DNA of 64,000 nucleotides from DATBJJ01 sp036556425 (GCA_036556425.1 DATBJJ010000086.1:1-64000), one strand, 5' to 3'. Counted from the first letter of the stretch, positions 17,046-30,367 are shown. Notes: generated by a model not told the origin, from the letters alone. Numbers and translations are program-made.

Positions 17046-18533
17046 ATGCTGATCCAACTGCGAAAAGGGCCGAGTGCGGTGCTCGAATCGAACGAACGGT
17101 ACCGCCGTCTGGTGGAGCTCTCCCCCGACGGCATTCTCATAAGCCAAGACGCGCGGATTGCGTTCCTGAACCCGGCGGCTACCCGGCTCTTCGGTGCCGC
17201 CTCCGCGGACGAGTTAATCGGGCGATCCATCTTCGACGTCTTTCAGCCGCAGAGCGGCGCGCTCTTGCGCGAGCGGATCGACCGTCTTCTCGCCGGCGCG
17301 GCGGTGGCTCCGTTCGACGAGCAAATCAGCCGGAAGGACGGCGCGATCGCGGACGTCGAAGTGATCGGCACGCTGCTCGAGGATGGCGAGCGCCGCGCGA
17401 TTCAGCTGGTCCTCCGCGACATGACCGAGCGCAAGATCGCGGAGGCCGCGCTGCGCGAGAGCGAGGAGCGCCTCCGGCTCGCGTTCGTCGGCGCGCAGGA
17501 AGGCGTCTGGGATTGGAACTTGGAGACCGGCTACGTGGTGTATTCGCCGCGCTGGAAGCAGATGCTCGGCTACGCCGAAGAGGAGATCGAGCCGCACGTC
17601 CGCGAGTGGGAGCGGCTGCTCCATCCCGACGACATGCCGCGCGCGCGGCAGTTGAACGAGAGCGTCGAGCGCGGCGATCCGACGTATCAGGGGGAGTTCC
17701 GGCTTCGTCACAAAGAGGGGCACTACATCCACGTGCTGTCGCGCGGATTTCCCGTGCGCCGCGAGCCCGGCGGTCCGGTCGTGCGCATCGTCGGCACGCA
17801 CTTCGATCTCACCGAGCGGCGGCGCATCGAAGCGGAGCGCGCGCGCACCGAGCTCCTCGCGCGGCTCGTGTTCGCGCAGGAGGACGAACGCCGGCGCATC
17901 GCGCGCGAGATGCACGATCAATTCGGTGAGCAGCTCACGTCGCTGAGCCGCGAGATCGGCGCGTTGAAGGAGGCGTGCGACGGCCGCACGGATCTCTCCG
18001 CGCGCGTCCGCGCGCTCGAAAAGATCGCGCAGCAGCTCGATCGCGACGTCGATCATCTCGTCTGGGAGCTCCGGCCGACCGCGCTCGACGATCTCGGCCT
18101 GCGCGCCGCGCTCACGAACTACGTGCAGGACTGGTCGGCGCGCGCGAAGATCTCCGCCGCGCTCCACACGTCGGGACTGCTCGACGATCGGCTGCCCTCC
18201 GAAGTCGAGACCACGCTCTACCGCATCGCGCAGGAAGCGCTCACCAACGTCGCGCGCCACTCGAAAGCCAAGAACGTGGACGTGATCCTCGAGCGCCACG
18301 GCGACGCCGTCGTGCTGATCGTCGAGGACGACGGCATCGGGCTCGAGGCGAGCGACACCGCACGACCCGAGCGCGATCGCGGCGACACCGAGGATCGCGG
18401 CTTCGGCCTGCTCGGGATGCACGAGCGCGCCGCGCTCGTGGGCGCGACGCTGCAGATCGAATCGTCATCGAGCGGAACGACGGTGCTGCTTCGAATGAAC
18501 GCCCCGGCGGCGGAGGCGCCCGACCATGCGTGA
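17046..18533 (+). CDS. PAS-PAS sensor histidine kinase, HisKA_3 type
   Basis: The 495-residue kinase has two PAS domains (about residues 12-130 and 135-265) and a HisKA_3 dimerisation region with the phospho-acceptor histidine in RRIAREMHDQFGEQL (near residue 297). The ATPase domain follows, with TNVARHSKAK as the N-box and DDGIGLE and GFGLLGMHERA as the G-boxes. This is the NarX/DegS-like class that signals to NarL-type regulators. There is no membrane segment, so sensing is cytoplasmic. The next gene, a NarL-type regulator, overlaps its end by eight bases, strongly suggesting a cognate pair. The signal is unknown. Confidence 0.93.
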   Translation: MLIQLRKGPSAVLESNERYRRLVELSPDGILISQDARIAFLNPAATRLFGAASADELIGRSIFDVFQPQSGALLRERIDRLLAGAAVAPFDEQISRKDGAIADVEVIGTLLEDGERRAIQLVLRDMTERKIAEAALRESEERLRLAFVGAQEGVWDWNLETGYVVYSPRWKQMLGYAEEEIEPHVREWERLLHPDDMPRARQLNESVERGDPTYQGEFRLRHKEGHYIHVLSRGFPVRREPGGPVVRIVGTHFDLTERRRIEAERARTELLARLVFAQEDERRRIAREMHDQFGEQLTSLSREIGALKEACDGRTDLSARVRALEKIAQQLDRDVDHLVWELRPTALDDLGLRAALTNYVQDWSARAKISAALHTSGLLDDRLPSEVETTLYRIAQEALTNVARHSKAKNVDVILERHGDAVVLIVEDDGIGLEASDTARPERDRGDTEDRGFGLLGMHERAALVGATLQIESSSSGTTVLLRMNAPAAEAPDHA

Positions 18534-19191
18534 GCCGTCCGATCCGCTTCGCGTGCTCCTCGCCGACGATCACGTGACCGTGCGGCACGGCCTCAAGCTC
18601 CTGATCGACGGCCAACCGGACATGAAGGTCGTCTCGGAGGCGAGCGACGGCGCCGCGGCGGTCCAGCGCGCGCTCGAGGTCAAGCCGGACGTCGTCGTCA
18701 TGGACATCTCGATGCCCGGCATGAACGGGCTCGTCGCAACGCGCACGCTGAAGCAGCAGCAGCCCGACATGGCGATCGTCACGCTCACGCGGCACGGCGA
18801 CAATGCGTATCTGCAGGAACTGCTGCGCGCGGGGGTGTCGGGATACGTGCTGAAGCAGAGCGCGCCCGCGGAGCTGCTGCAGGCGATCCGCGTCGCCGCG
18901 AAAGGCGGTCAGTATCTCGACTCGACGCTCACCGCGAGGGTGACGGCGGGGTTCCTCGCGAGAGAGAGCAAGCGCGTCGGGAAGGCAGCGGCCGCGGTCA
19001 CCGAGCGCGAGTCCGAAGTGCTACGGCTGATCGCCTCCGGCTACAGCAACAAGGAGATTGCGGCGCGGCTCGATCTGAGCGTGAAGACCGTCGAAGCCCA
19101 TAAAGCCAACGCGATGCGCAAGCTCGGTCTCACGGGGCGCATCGACATCGTCAAATACGCGATTCTCCAGGGTTGGCTGGAAAGTTCCTAA
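18526..19191 (+). CDS. NarL/FixJ-family response regulator
   Basis: This 221-residue regulator has a receiver domain (about residues 5-125) with acidic pocket ADD, phospho-acceptor Asp in VVVMDISMPGMNG and the conserved Lys in GYVLKQSAPAEL. A LuxR-type helix-turn-helix follows (about 150-215: TERESEVLRLIASGYSNKEI, then LDLSVKTVEAHKANAMRKLG). Its start lies inside the preceding kinase gene, so the two are translated together. It probably controls transcription after phosphorylation by that kinase; targets are not visible, but the next gene on the strand starts 104 bases on with a strong ribosome site. Confidence 0.93.
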   Translation: MREPSDPLRVLLADDHVTVRHGLKLLIDGQPDMKVVSEASDGAAAVQRALEVKPDVVVMDISMPGMNGLVATRTLKQQQPDMAIVTLTRHGDNAYLQELLRAGVSGYVLKQSAPAELLQAIRVAAKGGQYLDSTLTARVTAGFLARESKRVGKAAAAVTERESEVLRLIASGYSNKEIAARLDLSVKTVEAHKANAMRKLGLTGRIDIVKYAILQGWLESS

Positions 19192-19295
19192 GGGTTTTCC
19201 CCTACCAGTGTCCGCCCTCTTCCCGATTGTTGTGTCGCGCGCCCAGGCGTAGAGTCGCGGCGTGCACGGCTCTGCTACCCGAGAAGGAGGGCACC

Positions 19296-19775
19296 ATGGC
19301 GAACACGACGAACGTTGTCGGCGGGGTCGGATCGGTGGCTGAGTCGTCGGCGCCGCTTCCACGAGATTGGCGCACGGCGCGCGCCTCGCAGGTGTATCTC
19401 CATCTCATGGGAACGCCGCGAGTGAACCTGCTGCTCATCGGAATCGACGGCGGCGTGTGGAACGTGCTCAAAACACTGATGCCGGATCTGCACGAGCCGA
19501 TCGCGACGTGGACGGCGGGCCAGCGTCTGGTGCTCCCGCCCGTGTCGCGGACCGGCACGTTGATCCTCCACGACGTCGGGGCGCTCAGCCTCGACGATCA
19601 GCGGCGGCTGCTCGAGTGGTCGGAACGGGCCGCGGGCCTCGCGCAGATCATCAGCACCACGTCGACGCCGCTCCTGCCGCGCGTCCACGCCGGCGCGTTC
19701 ATCGAGATCCTCTATTACCGCTTGAATACGGTGTCGGTCGACGTGACCGAGATTGGCGAACGAACGGTGATGTAG
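19296..19775 (+). CDS. Degenerate sigma-54 AAA-domain-like protein
   Basis: This 159-residue protein is not an ordinary enzyme. Its middle and C-terminus trace the sigma-54 activator AAA+ fold in order: LLLIGIDGGVWNVLK in place of Walker A, GTLILHDVGALSLDDQRRLL in place of the Walker B GTLFLDEIG region, and FIEILYYRLNTVSVDV like the DLYYRLNV sensor region. The Walker A Gly-Lys-Ser/Thr is gone, the DE pair is HD, and the GAFTGA segment is missing. It therefore should not hydrolyse ATP or contact sigma-54. The start at ATG 19296 follows a strong GAAGGAGG ribosome site. It may be a relic or a regulatory subunit; the function is unknown. It ends 61 bases inside the convergent MEDS gene. Confidence 0.6.
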   Translation: MANTTNVVGGVGSVAESSAPLPRDWRTARASQVYLHLMGTPRVNLLLIGIDGGVWNVLKTLMPDLHEPIATWTAGQRLVLPPVSRTGTLILHDVGALSLDDQRRLLEWSERAAGLAQIISTTSTPLLPRVHAGAFIEILYYRLNTVSVDVTEIGERTVM

Positions 19776-20332
19776 GCCTCGTTGACGAGGAACGCCGCGA
19801 GCATGTCGCGGCTGTTCGAGCGAATCTCCGAATGCGCGCGACAGATCGAATGGAGCGCTTTGCTCGTCGCTGGATTGCCGAAGTTGACCGCTGAGTATCC
19901 ACAGTAGAGCGTGAACGGCACGCGGCCGCCCAGCTCGTTCCAGAGCCGCTCGAGCTCGTGCGCCGCCTGCAGATCGCCTTCAGCCGCCAGCACGTCGACC
20001 ATCTCGCCGTAAACGCGCAGCGGCGCGCCTTCGGAGGCGAGCGTGCGCACGAGCTCAGCCACCGCACGGTCGAACGGCGCGCGCCGCGGCCTGCCGTTCC
20101 GCATGAACTCGTTCAACGTCGCCTGTGCGTCGCGAACGACGAGCCGTTTGGAAGAGATCGCCGGGTGAAGATCTACGCCGCGCTGCGCGAGAGTCGCCGC
20201 AGCTTCCTGCCAATGCACGAACGTCATCACGAGGAGCACGCGCTCCCCGGACGCGAGTCCCTGCTCGACGAAATCCGCGACGGCGTGGCTCCGTGACTGC
20301 GAGTCGTCAAAGAGCTGAACGATGTGGTCCAC
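19715..20332 (-). CDS. MEDS-domain protein
   Basis: The product (about 205 residues) matches the MEDS domain, named after the sensory domain of DcmR-type regulators. It begins VDHIVQLFDDSQSRSHAVADFVEQGLASGE, the conserved opening of this domain, which resembles a KaiC-like fold without obvious ATPase motifs. MEDS proteins are usually sensory partners of histidine kinases or anti-sigma systems. I chose the GTG at 20332; a TTG at 20338 is two codons earlier. It is divergent from a hybrid histidine kinase gene, with paired direct repeats in the shared 180-base promoter region, which suggests a functional link. Confidence 0.78.
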   Translation of the reverse strand: MDHIVQLFDDSQSRSHAVADFVEQGLASGERVLLVMTFVHWQEAAATLAQRGVDLHPAISSKRLVVRDAQATLNEFMRNGRPRRAPFDRAVAELVRTLASEGAPLRVYGEMVDVLAAEGDLQAAHELERLWNELGGRVPFTLYCGYSAVNFGNPATSKALHSICRAHSEIRSNSRDMLAAFLVNEAYITVRSPISVTSTDTVFKR

Positions 20333-20349
20333 TGACAAACTCTATTGAC

Positions 20350-20381
20350 ACGTGTATCGATCGGGCGTCGACGTGTATCGA
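20350..20381. promoter_or_regulatory. Paired direct repeats, possible operator
   Basis: ACGTGTATCGA occurs at 20350-20360 and again at 20371-20381, a 21-base period equal to two helical turns. The pair lies between the divergent MEDS and hybrid-kinase genes, starting 18 bases from the MEDS start. The rest of the 180-base gap shows nothing else I can support. Confidence 0.45.
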
Positions 20382-20514
20382 GGCCGTACATCTGTCGCGC
20401 CGGCTCCCCCGGAGCGAGGTCCTGCGGCAAATGCGCAGCACACGCCGTGCCGTGTGGCCTTGAGCGTGCATGCGGTTGAGCGGCACACCTCAGTGCTGAG
20501 CTTAGGACAGCGCA

Positions 20515-22177
<1,663 letters not shown>

Positions 22178-22200
<23 letters not shown>

Positions 22201-22255
22201 CTTCCGCCTGCAGGCGGACGCCACGACATCCTGAAGGGCGCCGCCGTCTGACTTC
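22178..22255. repeat. Imperfect direct repeat across a stop codon
   Basis: A 27-base segment at 22178-22204, containing the hybrid-kinase stop, is repeated at 22229-22255 just before the next start codon. The last part GTCTGACTTC is identical in both. The 51-base period includes a palindromic REP-like sequence. Confidence 0.6.
22201..22226. repeat. REP-like hairpin element, copy A
   Basis: CTTCCGCC, four bases, GGCGG, then ACGCCACGA. The core CCGCCTGCAGGCGG is a perfect 14-base palindrome. A near-identical element occurs at 25730-25755. It occupies the 60-base gap between the hybrid kinase and the OmpR-type regulator. Confidence 0.7.
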
Positions 22256-22260
22256 GATCG

Positions 22261-22938
22261 ATGAGAATTCTCCTCGTTGAGGACGAGCCGCGCGCGGCGC
22301 AGATGCTCGCAAAAGGGCTTCGAGAGGAGTCCTACGCGGTGGACGTCGTGCGCGACGGCAAGGACGCCGTCTATCACGCGACGATCACGGACTACGACGC
22401 GGTGATCCTCGACGTCGTCCTTCCCGTGCAGGACGGCCTCACCGTGTGCCGTCAGATCCGCGAGGAAGGATCGCTCGTGCCGGTGCTGATGCTGACGGCC
22501 CGCGACAGCATCGACGCGCGCATCGCGGGGCTCGACAGCGGCGCCGACGATTACTTGACGAAACCGTTCGACTTCGGCGAGCTCCTCGCGAGGCTGCGCG
22601 CCGTGATTCGGCGAGGGCAGCGGCCGTTGACCGCGGCGACGCTGCACGTCGGTCCGCTCGAGATCGATACGCGCGCGCGGCGCGCGAGCCGGGGCGGCCA
22701 GCCTCTGACGCTGACCGCTCGCGAATACGCGCTGCTCGAGCATCTGATGCTGCACGTCGATGAAGTCGTCGGCCGCGCCGCAATCGCCGAGCACGTCTGG
22801 GACGCGCAGTACGATGTGATGTCGAACGTGATCGACGTGTTCGTGCAGCGCTTGCGGCGCAAGATCGACGAGCCAGGGCGGCCGTCGATCATCCTCACGC
22901 GCCGCGGCGAAGGCTACATGCTCTCCTCACGATCGTGA
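22261..22938 (+). CDS. OmpR/PhoB-family response regulator of the efflux locus
   Basis: This 225-residue regulator has a receiver domain (VEDEPRAAQM acidic pocket, phospho-acceptor in AVILDVVLPVQDG, Lys in YLTKPFDFGE) and a winged-helix DNA-binding domain (about residues 125-222, with TAREYALLEHL and VFVQRLRRKID). Arrangement and sequence are those of CusR/CopR/CzcR-like metal regulators. Its last bases overlap the kinase start (GTGA). Kinase and RND efflux genes follow directly, so it probably controls that operon in response to metal ions. Metal identity is not visible in the sequence. Confidence 0.92.
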   Translation: MRILLVEDEPRAAQMLAKGLREESYAVDVVRDGKDAVYHATITDYDAVILDVVLPVQDGLTVCRQIREEGSLVPVLMLTARDSIDARIAGLDSGADDYLTKPFDFGELLARLRAVIRRGQRPLTAATLHVGPLEIDTRARRASRGGQPLTLTAREYALLEHLMLHVDEVVGRAAIAEHVWDAQYDVMSNVIDVFVQRLRRKIDEPGRPSIILTRRGEGYMLSSRS

Positions 22939-24296
22939 ACTGGTCCATCCGCGCGCGCTTGACGGCGTGGTACAGCGCCGTCGTCGTCACCGTCCTCGTG
23001 GCGGGCGCGATTGCGGTCGCGCTCGTGTCCGATCGCCTCGGCCTCGCGCGGCTCGACGGCGAGCTGCACCGCCTCATGCTGACGCTCGAGGGCGTGATGC
23101 GGACGGAATTCAACGAGGGACTCTCGCTTCAAGCGGCCGCCGACGAAGCGAGCAGCGAGGTCGTCGCTCCCGATCGAACGCTGATGCTCGCCACGCCGGA
23201 CGGCACGCGCCTCGCCGTCTGGGGACTGCCGATCGCGGCGCCGTGGCATCCGCCCGTCGACGCGCCGATGACGATCGAGACGGCGACCCTCGACGGGACC
23301 GACGTGCGGATCTTGAGCGAGCCTGTCGAGTACAAGGGGCATCACTACCAGGCGACGATCATCGCGCCGCTGACGGGTCTCTCCCGCGAGCGCGGGCAGC
23401 TCCAGCGCGCGCTCTCGATCGCCGTCCTCATCGCGCTCGCGATCGCGGCGCTCGGCGGATGGGTCGTCGGCCGGCAGACGCTGCGGCCGCTGAGCGATAT
23501 GGCCGGACAGGCGACGGCCATCACCGAGCGCAATCCATCGGGCCGCCTCACGGTCGCGAACACGGACGACGAGCTGGGGCGGCTGGCGCAGGCGTTCAAC
23601 GCCGTCCTCGATCGTCTGGCGACCGCGCTGCACGCGCAGCGTCAGTTCATGGCGGACGCGTCGCACGAAGTGCGGACGCCGGTGTCGGTCGTCAGAACCA
23701 CGGCGCAGGTGACGCTCGCGCGTGCCGGCCGGCCCGAGCGCGATTATCGCGAAGCTCTGACGATCGTCGCGGAGCAGGCGGCGCGCCTCGCGCGGCTGGT
23801 CGACGCGATGTTCCTGCTCTCGCGCGCCGAAGCGCAAGGCATGCCGCTCGTGCGCGAGCCGCTCTATCTCGACGACATCGCCGCGGAATGCGTCCGCGCG
23901 CTGCGCGTCTTCGCCGACGAGCGGAGCGTCACGGTCGCGATCGAAGGCGATACGGAAGTCGCGATGTCGGGCGACGACACGCTGCTGCGGCAGATGATCG
24001 GTAATGTCGTCGAGAACGCGATCCGTCACGCGAAGCCGGGCGGCTCGGTCACGATCGAGTTGCGGCGCGATCCCGCGTCCGCCACGCTTCGCGTGCGCGA
24101 CGACGGCGAGGGCGTGCCGGCGGAGGATCGCGAGCGGATCTTCGAACGGTTCGTGCGGCGCGATTCGCGCGCCGGCGGCGCGGGCCTCGGACTTCCAATC
24201 GCGCGCCGCGTGGCCAACGCGCACGGCGGCGAGCTCGTGTTGGAACCGGACAGCGCCAACGGCGCTTGCTTTACGGTGACGCTCCCACTGGCGTGA
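22935..24296 (+). CDS. Membrane sensor histidine kinase of the efflux locus
   Basis: The 453-residue kinase has two membrane helices (about residues 10-32 and 165-185) around a periplasmic sensor loop of roughly 130 residues. A HAMP domain follows, then the HisKA site QFMADASHEVRTPVSV (His near 240) and the ATPase domain with NVVENAIRHAKPGG, DDGEGVP and GGAGLGLPIARRVA. It begins at a GTG overlapping the regulator stop. The architecture equals CusS/CzcS-type metal sensors, which detect periplasmic ions; the loop contains His residues but no obvious metal cluster. TolC-like, fusion and pump genes follow after about 20 bases. Confidence 0.9.
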   Translation: MNWSIRARLTAWYSAVVVTVLVAGAIAVALVSDRLGLARLDGELHRLMLTLEGVMRTEFNEGLSLQAAADEASSEVVAPDRTLMLATPDGTRLAVWGLPIAAPWHPPVDAPMTIETATLDGTDVRILSEPVEYKGHHYQATIIAPLTGLSRERGQLQRALSIAVLIALAIAALGGWVVGRQTLRPLSDMAGQATAITERNPSGRLTVANTDDELGRLAQAFNAVLDRLATALHAQRQFMADASHEVRTPVSVVRTTAQVTLARAGRPERDYREALTIVAEQAARLARLVDAMFLLSRAEAQGMPLVREPLYLDDIAAECVRALRVFADERSVTVAIEGDTEVAMSGDDTLLRQMIGNVVENAIRHAKPGGSVTIELRRDPASATLRVRDDGEGVPAEDRERIFERFVRRDSRAGGAGLGLPIARRVANAHGGELVLEPDSANGACFTVTLPLA

Positions 24297-24316
24297 TTCC
24301 CTGTCATCGTCCGTTC

Positions 24317-25717
24317 ATGGACCGCTTGCCATCATCCGCCCGAATGGCCGGCCGGCGTCATTCCGGGATCGTCGATCTCCGATTCGTCGTCGCGCTCGCC
24401 GCGCTCGTGCCCGCGTTCGCCGCGTGTGCGTCGGGCGCGCGCGTCGATCCTCAGCAGGCCGTCGAACGCCTGCGCGACAGGATCGGCGCGACCGCGCGCG
24501 TCACGTCCGCCACGCCGCCCGGCGTTCCTCCGGGCATCACGATCGAAGACGGCGTCACGCTCGACGAAGCCGTGGCCCTCGCGCTCTGGAACAGCGCCGA
24601 CTTTCAGGTGAGCGTCGGCGAGCTCGGCTTCGCGCGCGCCGATCTCGTCGAGGCCGGTCTGCTGACGAATCCCATCCTCTCGCTGCTCTTTCCAATCGGG
24701 CCCAAACAGTTCGAGAGCACGCTCAAGTGGCCGGTCGACGTGCTGTGGGAGCGGCCGAAGCGGGTGGCGTCGGCGCGTATTGCGGCGGAGGCGGCCGGCG
24801 AACGCCTCGTGCAGGCGGGGCTCGATCTCGCGCTGGCCGTCAAGATCGCGCACGCGGATGCCGCGCTCGCCCAGGATCGGCAGAAGCTCGCGGACGAGAG
24901 CGCGGCGCTGCTGCAGCGCATCGACGAGCTCACGCGATCGCGCCTTGCGGCGGGCGACATCAGCGAGCTCGAAGGGCGTGCCGCGAGCGTGGACGCGGCT
25001 CGCGCCCGGCAGGATGCCGCGCGGGCGCGGCACGACATCGCGGTGAGCCGCGAACGCTTGCGCGGCCTCGTCGGCTTCGCGCTCGACGGCCCGTCGTTCG
25101 AGATCGCGGCGCCGCAGGTGGCGGCGGCGGAGTGCGCGCCGGCGCCGTCGCTTCTGCGAGAAGCGATCGCGTCGCGTCCGGATGTCCGGGCCGCGGAGCT
25201 CGGCGTGGAGTCCGCGGCGAAAAAACTCGGCTGGGAGAAATCGCGGATCCTCGCGCTCACGGCCGTCCTCGATGCAAACGGATCCGGGCGCGAGGGATTC
25301 GAGATGGGACCGGGCCTCGACGTCGCGCTGCCGATCTTCAACCAGAACCAGGCGGGACGCGCGCGCGCGGCCGCCGAGCTTCAGCGTGCGACCGCGGCGT
25401 ACGCCGCGGCGCAGCAGCGCGCGGCGACGGAGCTTCGCGAAGCGTCCGCGCTCTTTCAGCAGGCGCGCGAATCGCAGTCGTCGTGGCGCGACACGATCGT
25501 CGCACCGCTCCAGCAGAATGTCGCGGGGGCCGAGCGCGCGTTCGCCGCCGGCGACGTGTCGTACCTCTTCGTGCTCGAGAACAGCCGCCGCTTGCGCGAA
25601 GCCGAGATGCGCGCGCGCGAGATCGACGCGGACGTGCTGCGCGCGCGGGCGCGAATCGAGAGAGCCATCGGCCGCGCGTGCGGAACCACGACGCGAGGGG
25701 TCAACAGTGGATCGTAG
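24317..25717 (+). CDS. TolC-family outer-membrane efflux lipoprotein
   Basis: The protein, about 466 residues, has the repeated long helices of outer-membrane efflux factors (for example AALLQRIDELTRSRLAAGDISELE and the second repeat near ESSWRDTI and VSYLFVLENSRRLREAE). The N-terminus ends in AFAACASG, a lipobox, so the mature protein should be lipidated on that Cys and anchored in the outer membrane. It supplies the exit duct for the RND pump encoded two genes downstream. I chose ATG 24317; ATG 24344 gives a tighter signal peptide and is equally possible. Confidence 0.88.
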   Translation: MDRLPSSARMAGRRHSGIVDLRFVVALAALVPAFAACASGARVDPQQAVERLRDRIGATARVTSATPPGVPPGITIEDGVTLDEAVALALWNSADFQVSVGELGFARADLVEAGLLTNPILSLLFPIGPKQFESTLKWPVDVLWERPKRVASARIAAEAAGERLVQAGLDLALAVKIAHADAALAQDRQKLADESAALLQRIDELTRSRLAAGDISELEGRAASVDAARARQDAARARHDIAVSRERLRGLVGFALDGPSFEIAAPQVAAAECAPAPSLLREAIASRPDVRAAELGVESAAKKLGWEKSRILALTAVLDANGSGREGFEMGPGLDVALPIFNQNQAGRARAAAELQRATAAYAAAQQRAATELREASALFQQARESQSSWRDTIVAPLQQNVAGAERAFAAGDVSYLFVLENSRRLREAEMRAREIDADVLRARARIERAIGRACGTTTRGVNSGS

Positions 25718-26945
25718 ATCGTTTGGATGCTTCCGCCGAAAGGCGGCCGCCACGAGAGCGCACCATTTACCATCGCGCGCTGCGATGGTGATCGTCATGA
25801 TCAGCGTCGCGCTCGCCGCGTGCCGCGGCGGCGGCGACAAGCCCGCCGCGTCCGTGCCGCCCGCGAAAGTCGACGCGCCGGTGAAAGAAGCGGCGCTCAC
25901 CACGATCACGCTGACGCCGGAAGCGGAGACGAGGCTCGGGATCAAGACTGCGACCGTCGATCGAAGGGCCATCCCGCGAACGCGTACAGTTGGCGGAGAG
26001 ATCATCGCGCCCGCCGGCGCCGAGCGCACCGTGACGGCGCCGTTCGCCGGCACGCTCGAATCGCCTGAAGGCCTGCCCACGGTCGGCACGACGGTCACAC
26101 GCGGGCAGCCGATCTTCCGTCTCGTGCCGATCGCGCCGTCGGAGCGCGACGCGCGCGTCGACGCCGAGCGCGCGGTGGGCGAAGCGGCCGCGCGGCAGGA
26201 GGTGGTCGCGAAGCGCGCGCAGCGCGCGGAGCAAATGGCGCGCGACGGATCCGGCAGCAAGCGCGCCGCGGAAGAAGCGCAGGCGGAGCTCGCGATCGCG
26301 AACGCCGATCTCAAAGCCGCGCGCGATCGCCTCGCGCTCGCCGCGCGGGGCACCACCGCCTCCGGCGCCATCGCACTCGAAGCGCCCTTCACCGGCCTGC
26401 TGCGAAATCTCCACGCGAGCGCGGGGCAGACCGTCGCGGCCTCGGCGCCGCTCTTCGATCTCGTTCGCCTCGACACGATGTGGGTGAGAGCGCCGATCTA
26501 CGTCGGCGAGTCCGCGGACGTCGATCGCCAGGCGCCCGCTCGTGTCCTCGGCCTCGGCGAACCCGCGGGGTCCGAGGGCATTCTGGCGCGTCCGGTGGCT
26601 GCGCCGCCTTCCGCGGATCCATCCACCGCCGGCATCGATCTCTACTACGCGCTCGCGAACGCTCGCGAGTCGTTTCGGCCGGGACAGCGCGTCGGCGTCC
26701 GCCTCACGCTGCGCGGCCAGGCGAACACGCTCGTCGTCCCCCGCTCGGCGCTCCTGCACGACGCCTTCGGCGGCACGTGGGTGTACGAGGCTCGCGAGCC
26801 GCGTGTCTACGCGCGGCGCAGGGTCTCGGTCGCCGATCTCGTCGACCAGTTCGCGGTCCTCGATCAAGGCCCGGCGCCAGGGACGCGCGTCGTCGTCGAG
26901 GGCGCCGCCGAGCTTTTTGGAACCGAGTTCGGTGCCGGCAAATGA
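25707..26945 (+). CDS. Periplasmic membrane-fusion (adaptor) lipoprotein, HlyD/CusB type
   Basis: The adaptor links the inner-membrane RND pump to the TolC-like channel. It has a lipobox (SVALAACRGGG), then paired beta/lipoyl halves (GTLESPEGLPTVGTTVTRGQ and APFTGLLRNLHASAGQTV) flanking a coiled-coil hairpin with EAQAELAIANADLKAARDRL, and a barrel and membrane-proximal region (VGVRLTLRGQANTLVVPRSALL). The GTG at 25707 has a good ribosome site (GAGGGG, six bases away) and overlaps the TolC gene by eleven bases. However, a REP-like repeat lies at 25730-25755, inside this proposed signal region, so the ATG at 25785 may be the original start. From the GTG it is 412 residues. Confidence 0.85.
   Translation: MDRRSFGCFRRKAAATRAHHLPSRAAMVIVMISVALAACRGGGDKPAASVPPAKVDAPVKEAALTTITLTPEAETRLGIKTATVDRRAIPRTRTVGGEIIAPAGAERTVTAPFAGTLESPEGLPTVGTTVTRGQPIFRLVPIAPSERDARVDAERAVGEAAARQEVVAKRAQRAEQMARDGSGSKRAAEEAQAELAIANADLKAARDRLALAARGTTASGAIALEAPFTGLLRNLHASAGQTVAASAPLFDLVRLDTMWVRAPIYVGESADVDRQAPARVLGLGEPAGSEGILARPVAAPPSADPSTAGIDLYYALANARESFRPGQRVGVRLTLRGQANTLVVPRSALLHDAFGGTWVYEAREPRVYARRRVSVADLVDQFAVLDQGPAPGTRVVVEGAAELFGTEFGAGK
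25730..25755. repeat. REP-like hairpin element, copy B
   Basis: CTTCCGCC, GAAA, GGCGG, then CCGCCACGA. It differs from the copy at 22201 only in the loop and one further base. Here it overlaps the first codons of the adaptor gene if the GTG start at 25707 is used. Confidence 0.7.
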
Positions 26946-26952
26946 TCGACTG

Positions 26953-30040
<3,088 letters not shown>

Positions 30041-30048
<8 letters not shown>

Positions 30049-30361
30049 GCGGCTTCAACTCCCATTCCGGATCCTCGACGAGCGCGCCGTATTCCTCCGG
30101 CGAGATCGATCGGTTGCCGTACTGACACGAGACCACGAACAGCCCGCGGCCCTCGTTCCAGTCGGCCCTCGTCACCTTCGCGGAAAACGTCCGGCCCGAG
30201 CTCGTCGTGAGCTGCAGCGTCTCTTCCGGCTTGGGGATCGCGGGAACTTGGATCATCTTTCTGAAGCGCACCGTGCTGTGGTCGATGGGATACCCGTTCT
30301 CGTCCAGCGCGCGAACTTTCATGTTCGGCACACGCAAGCTGACTTCGACTTCTCGTGACAT
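30041..30361 (-). CDS. Hypothetical protein, 106 residues
   Basis: I do not recognise this protein. It has no signal peptide or membrane helix and is rich in beta-strand-like stretches (REVEVSLRVPNMKVRAL, LFVVSCQYGNRSISPEEYGALV). It begins six bases after the stop of the DUF2277 gene and so is the last gene of the DUF305/LVIVD/DUF2277 unit. It overlaps the convergent RND gene by eight bases. Codon use looks like that of its neighbours, which supports a real gene. Confidence 0.65.
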
Positions 30362-30367
30362 ACCGTC

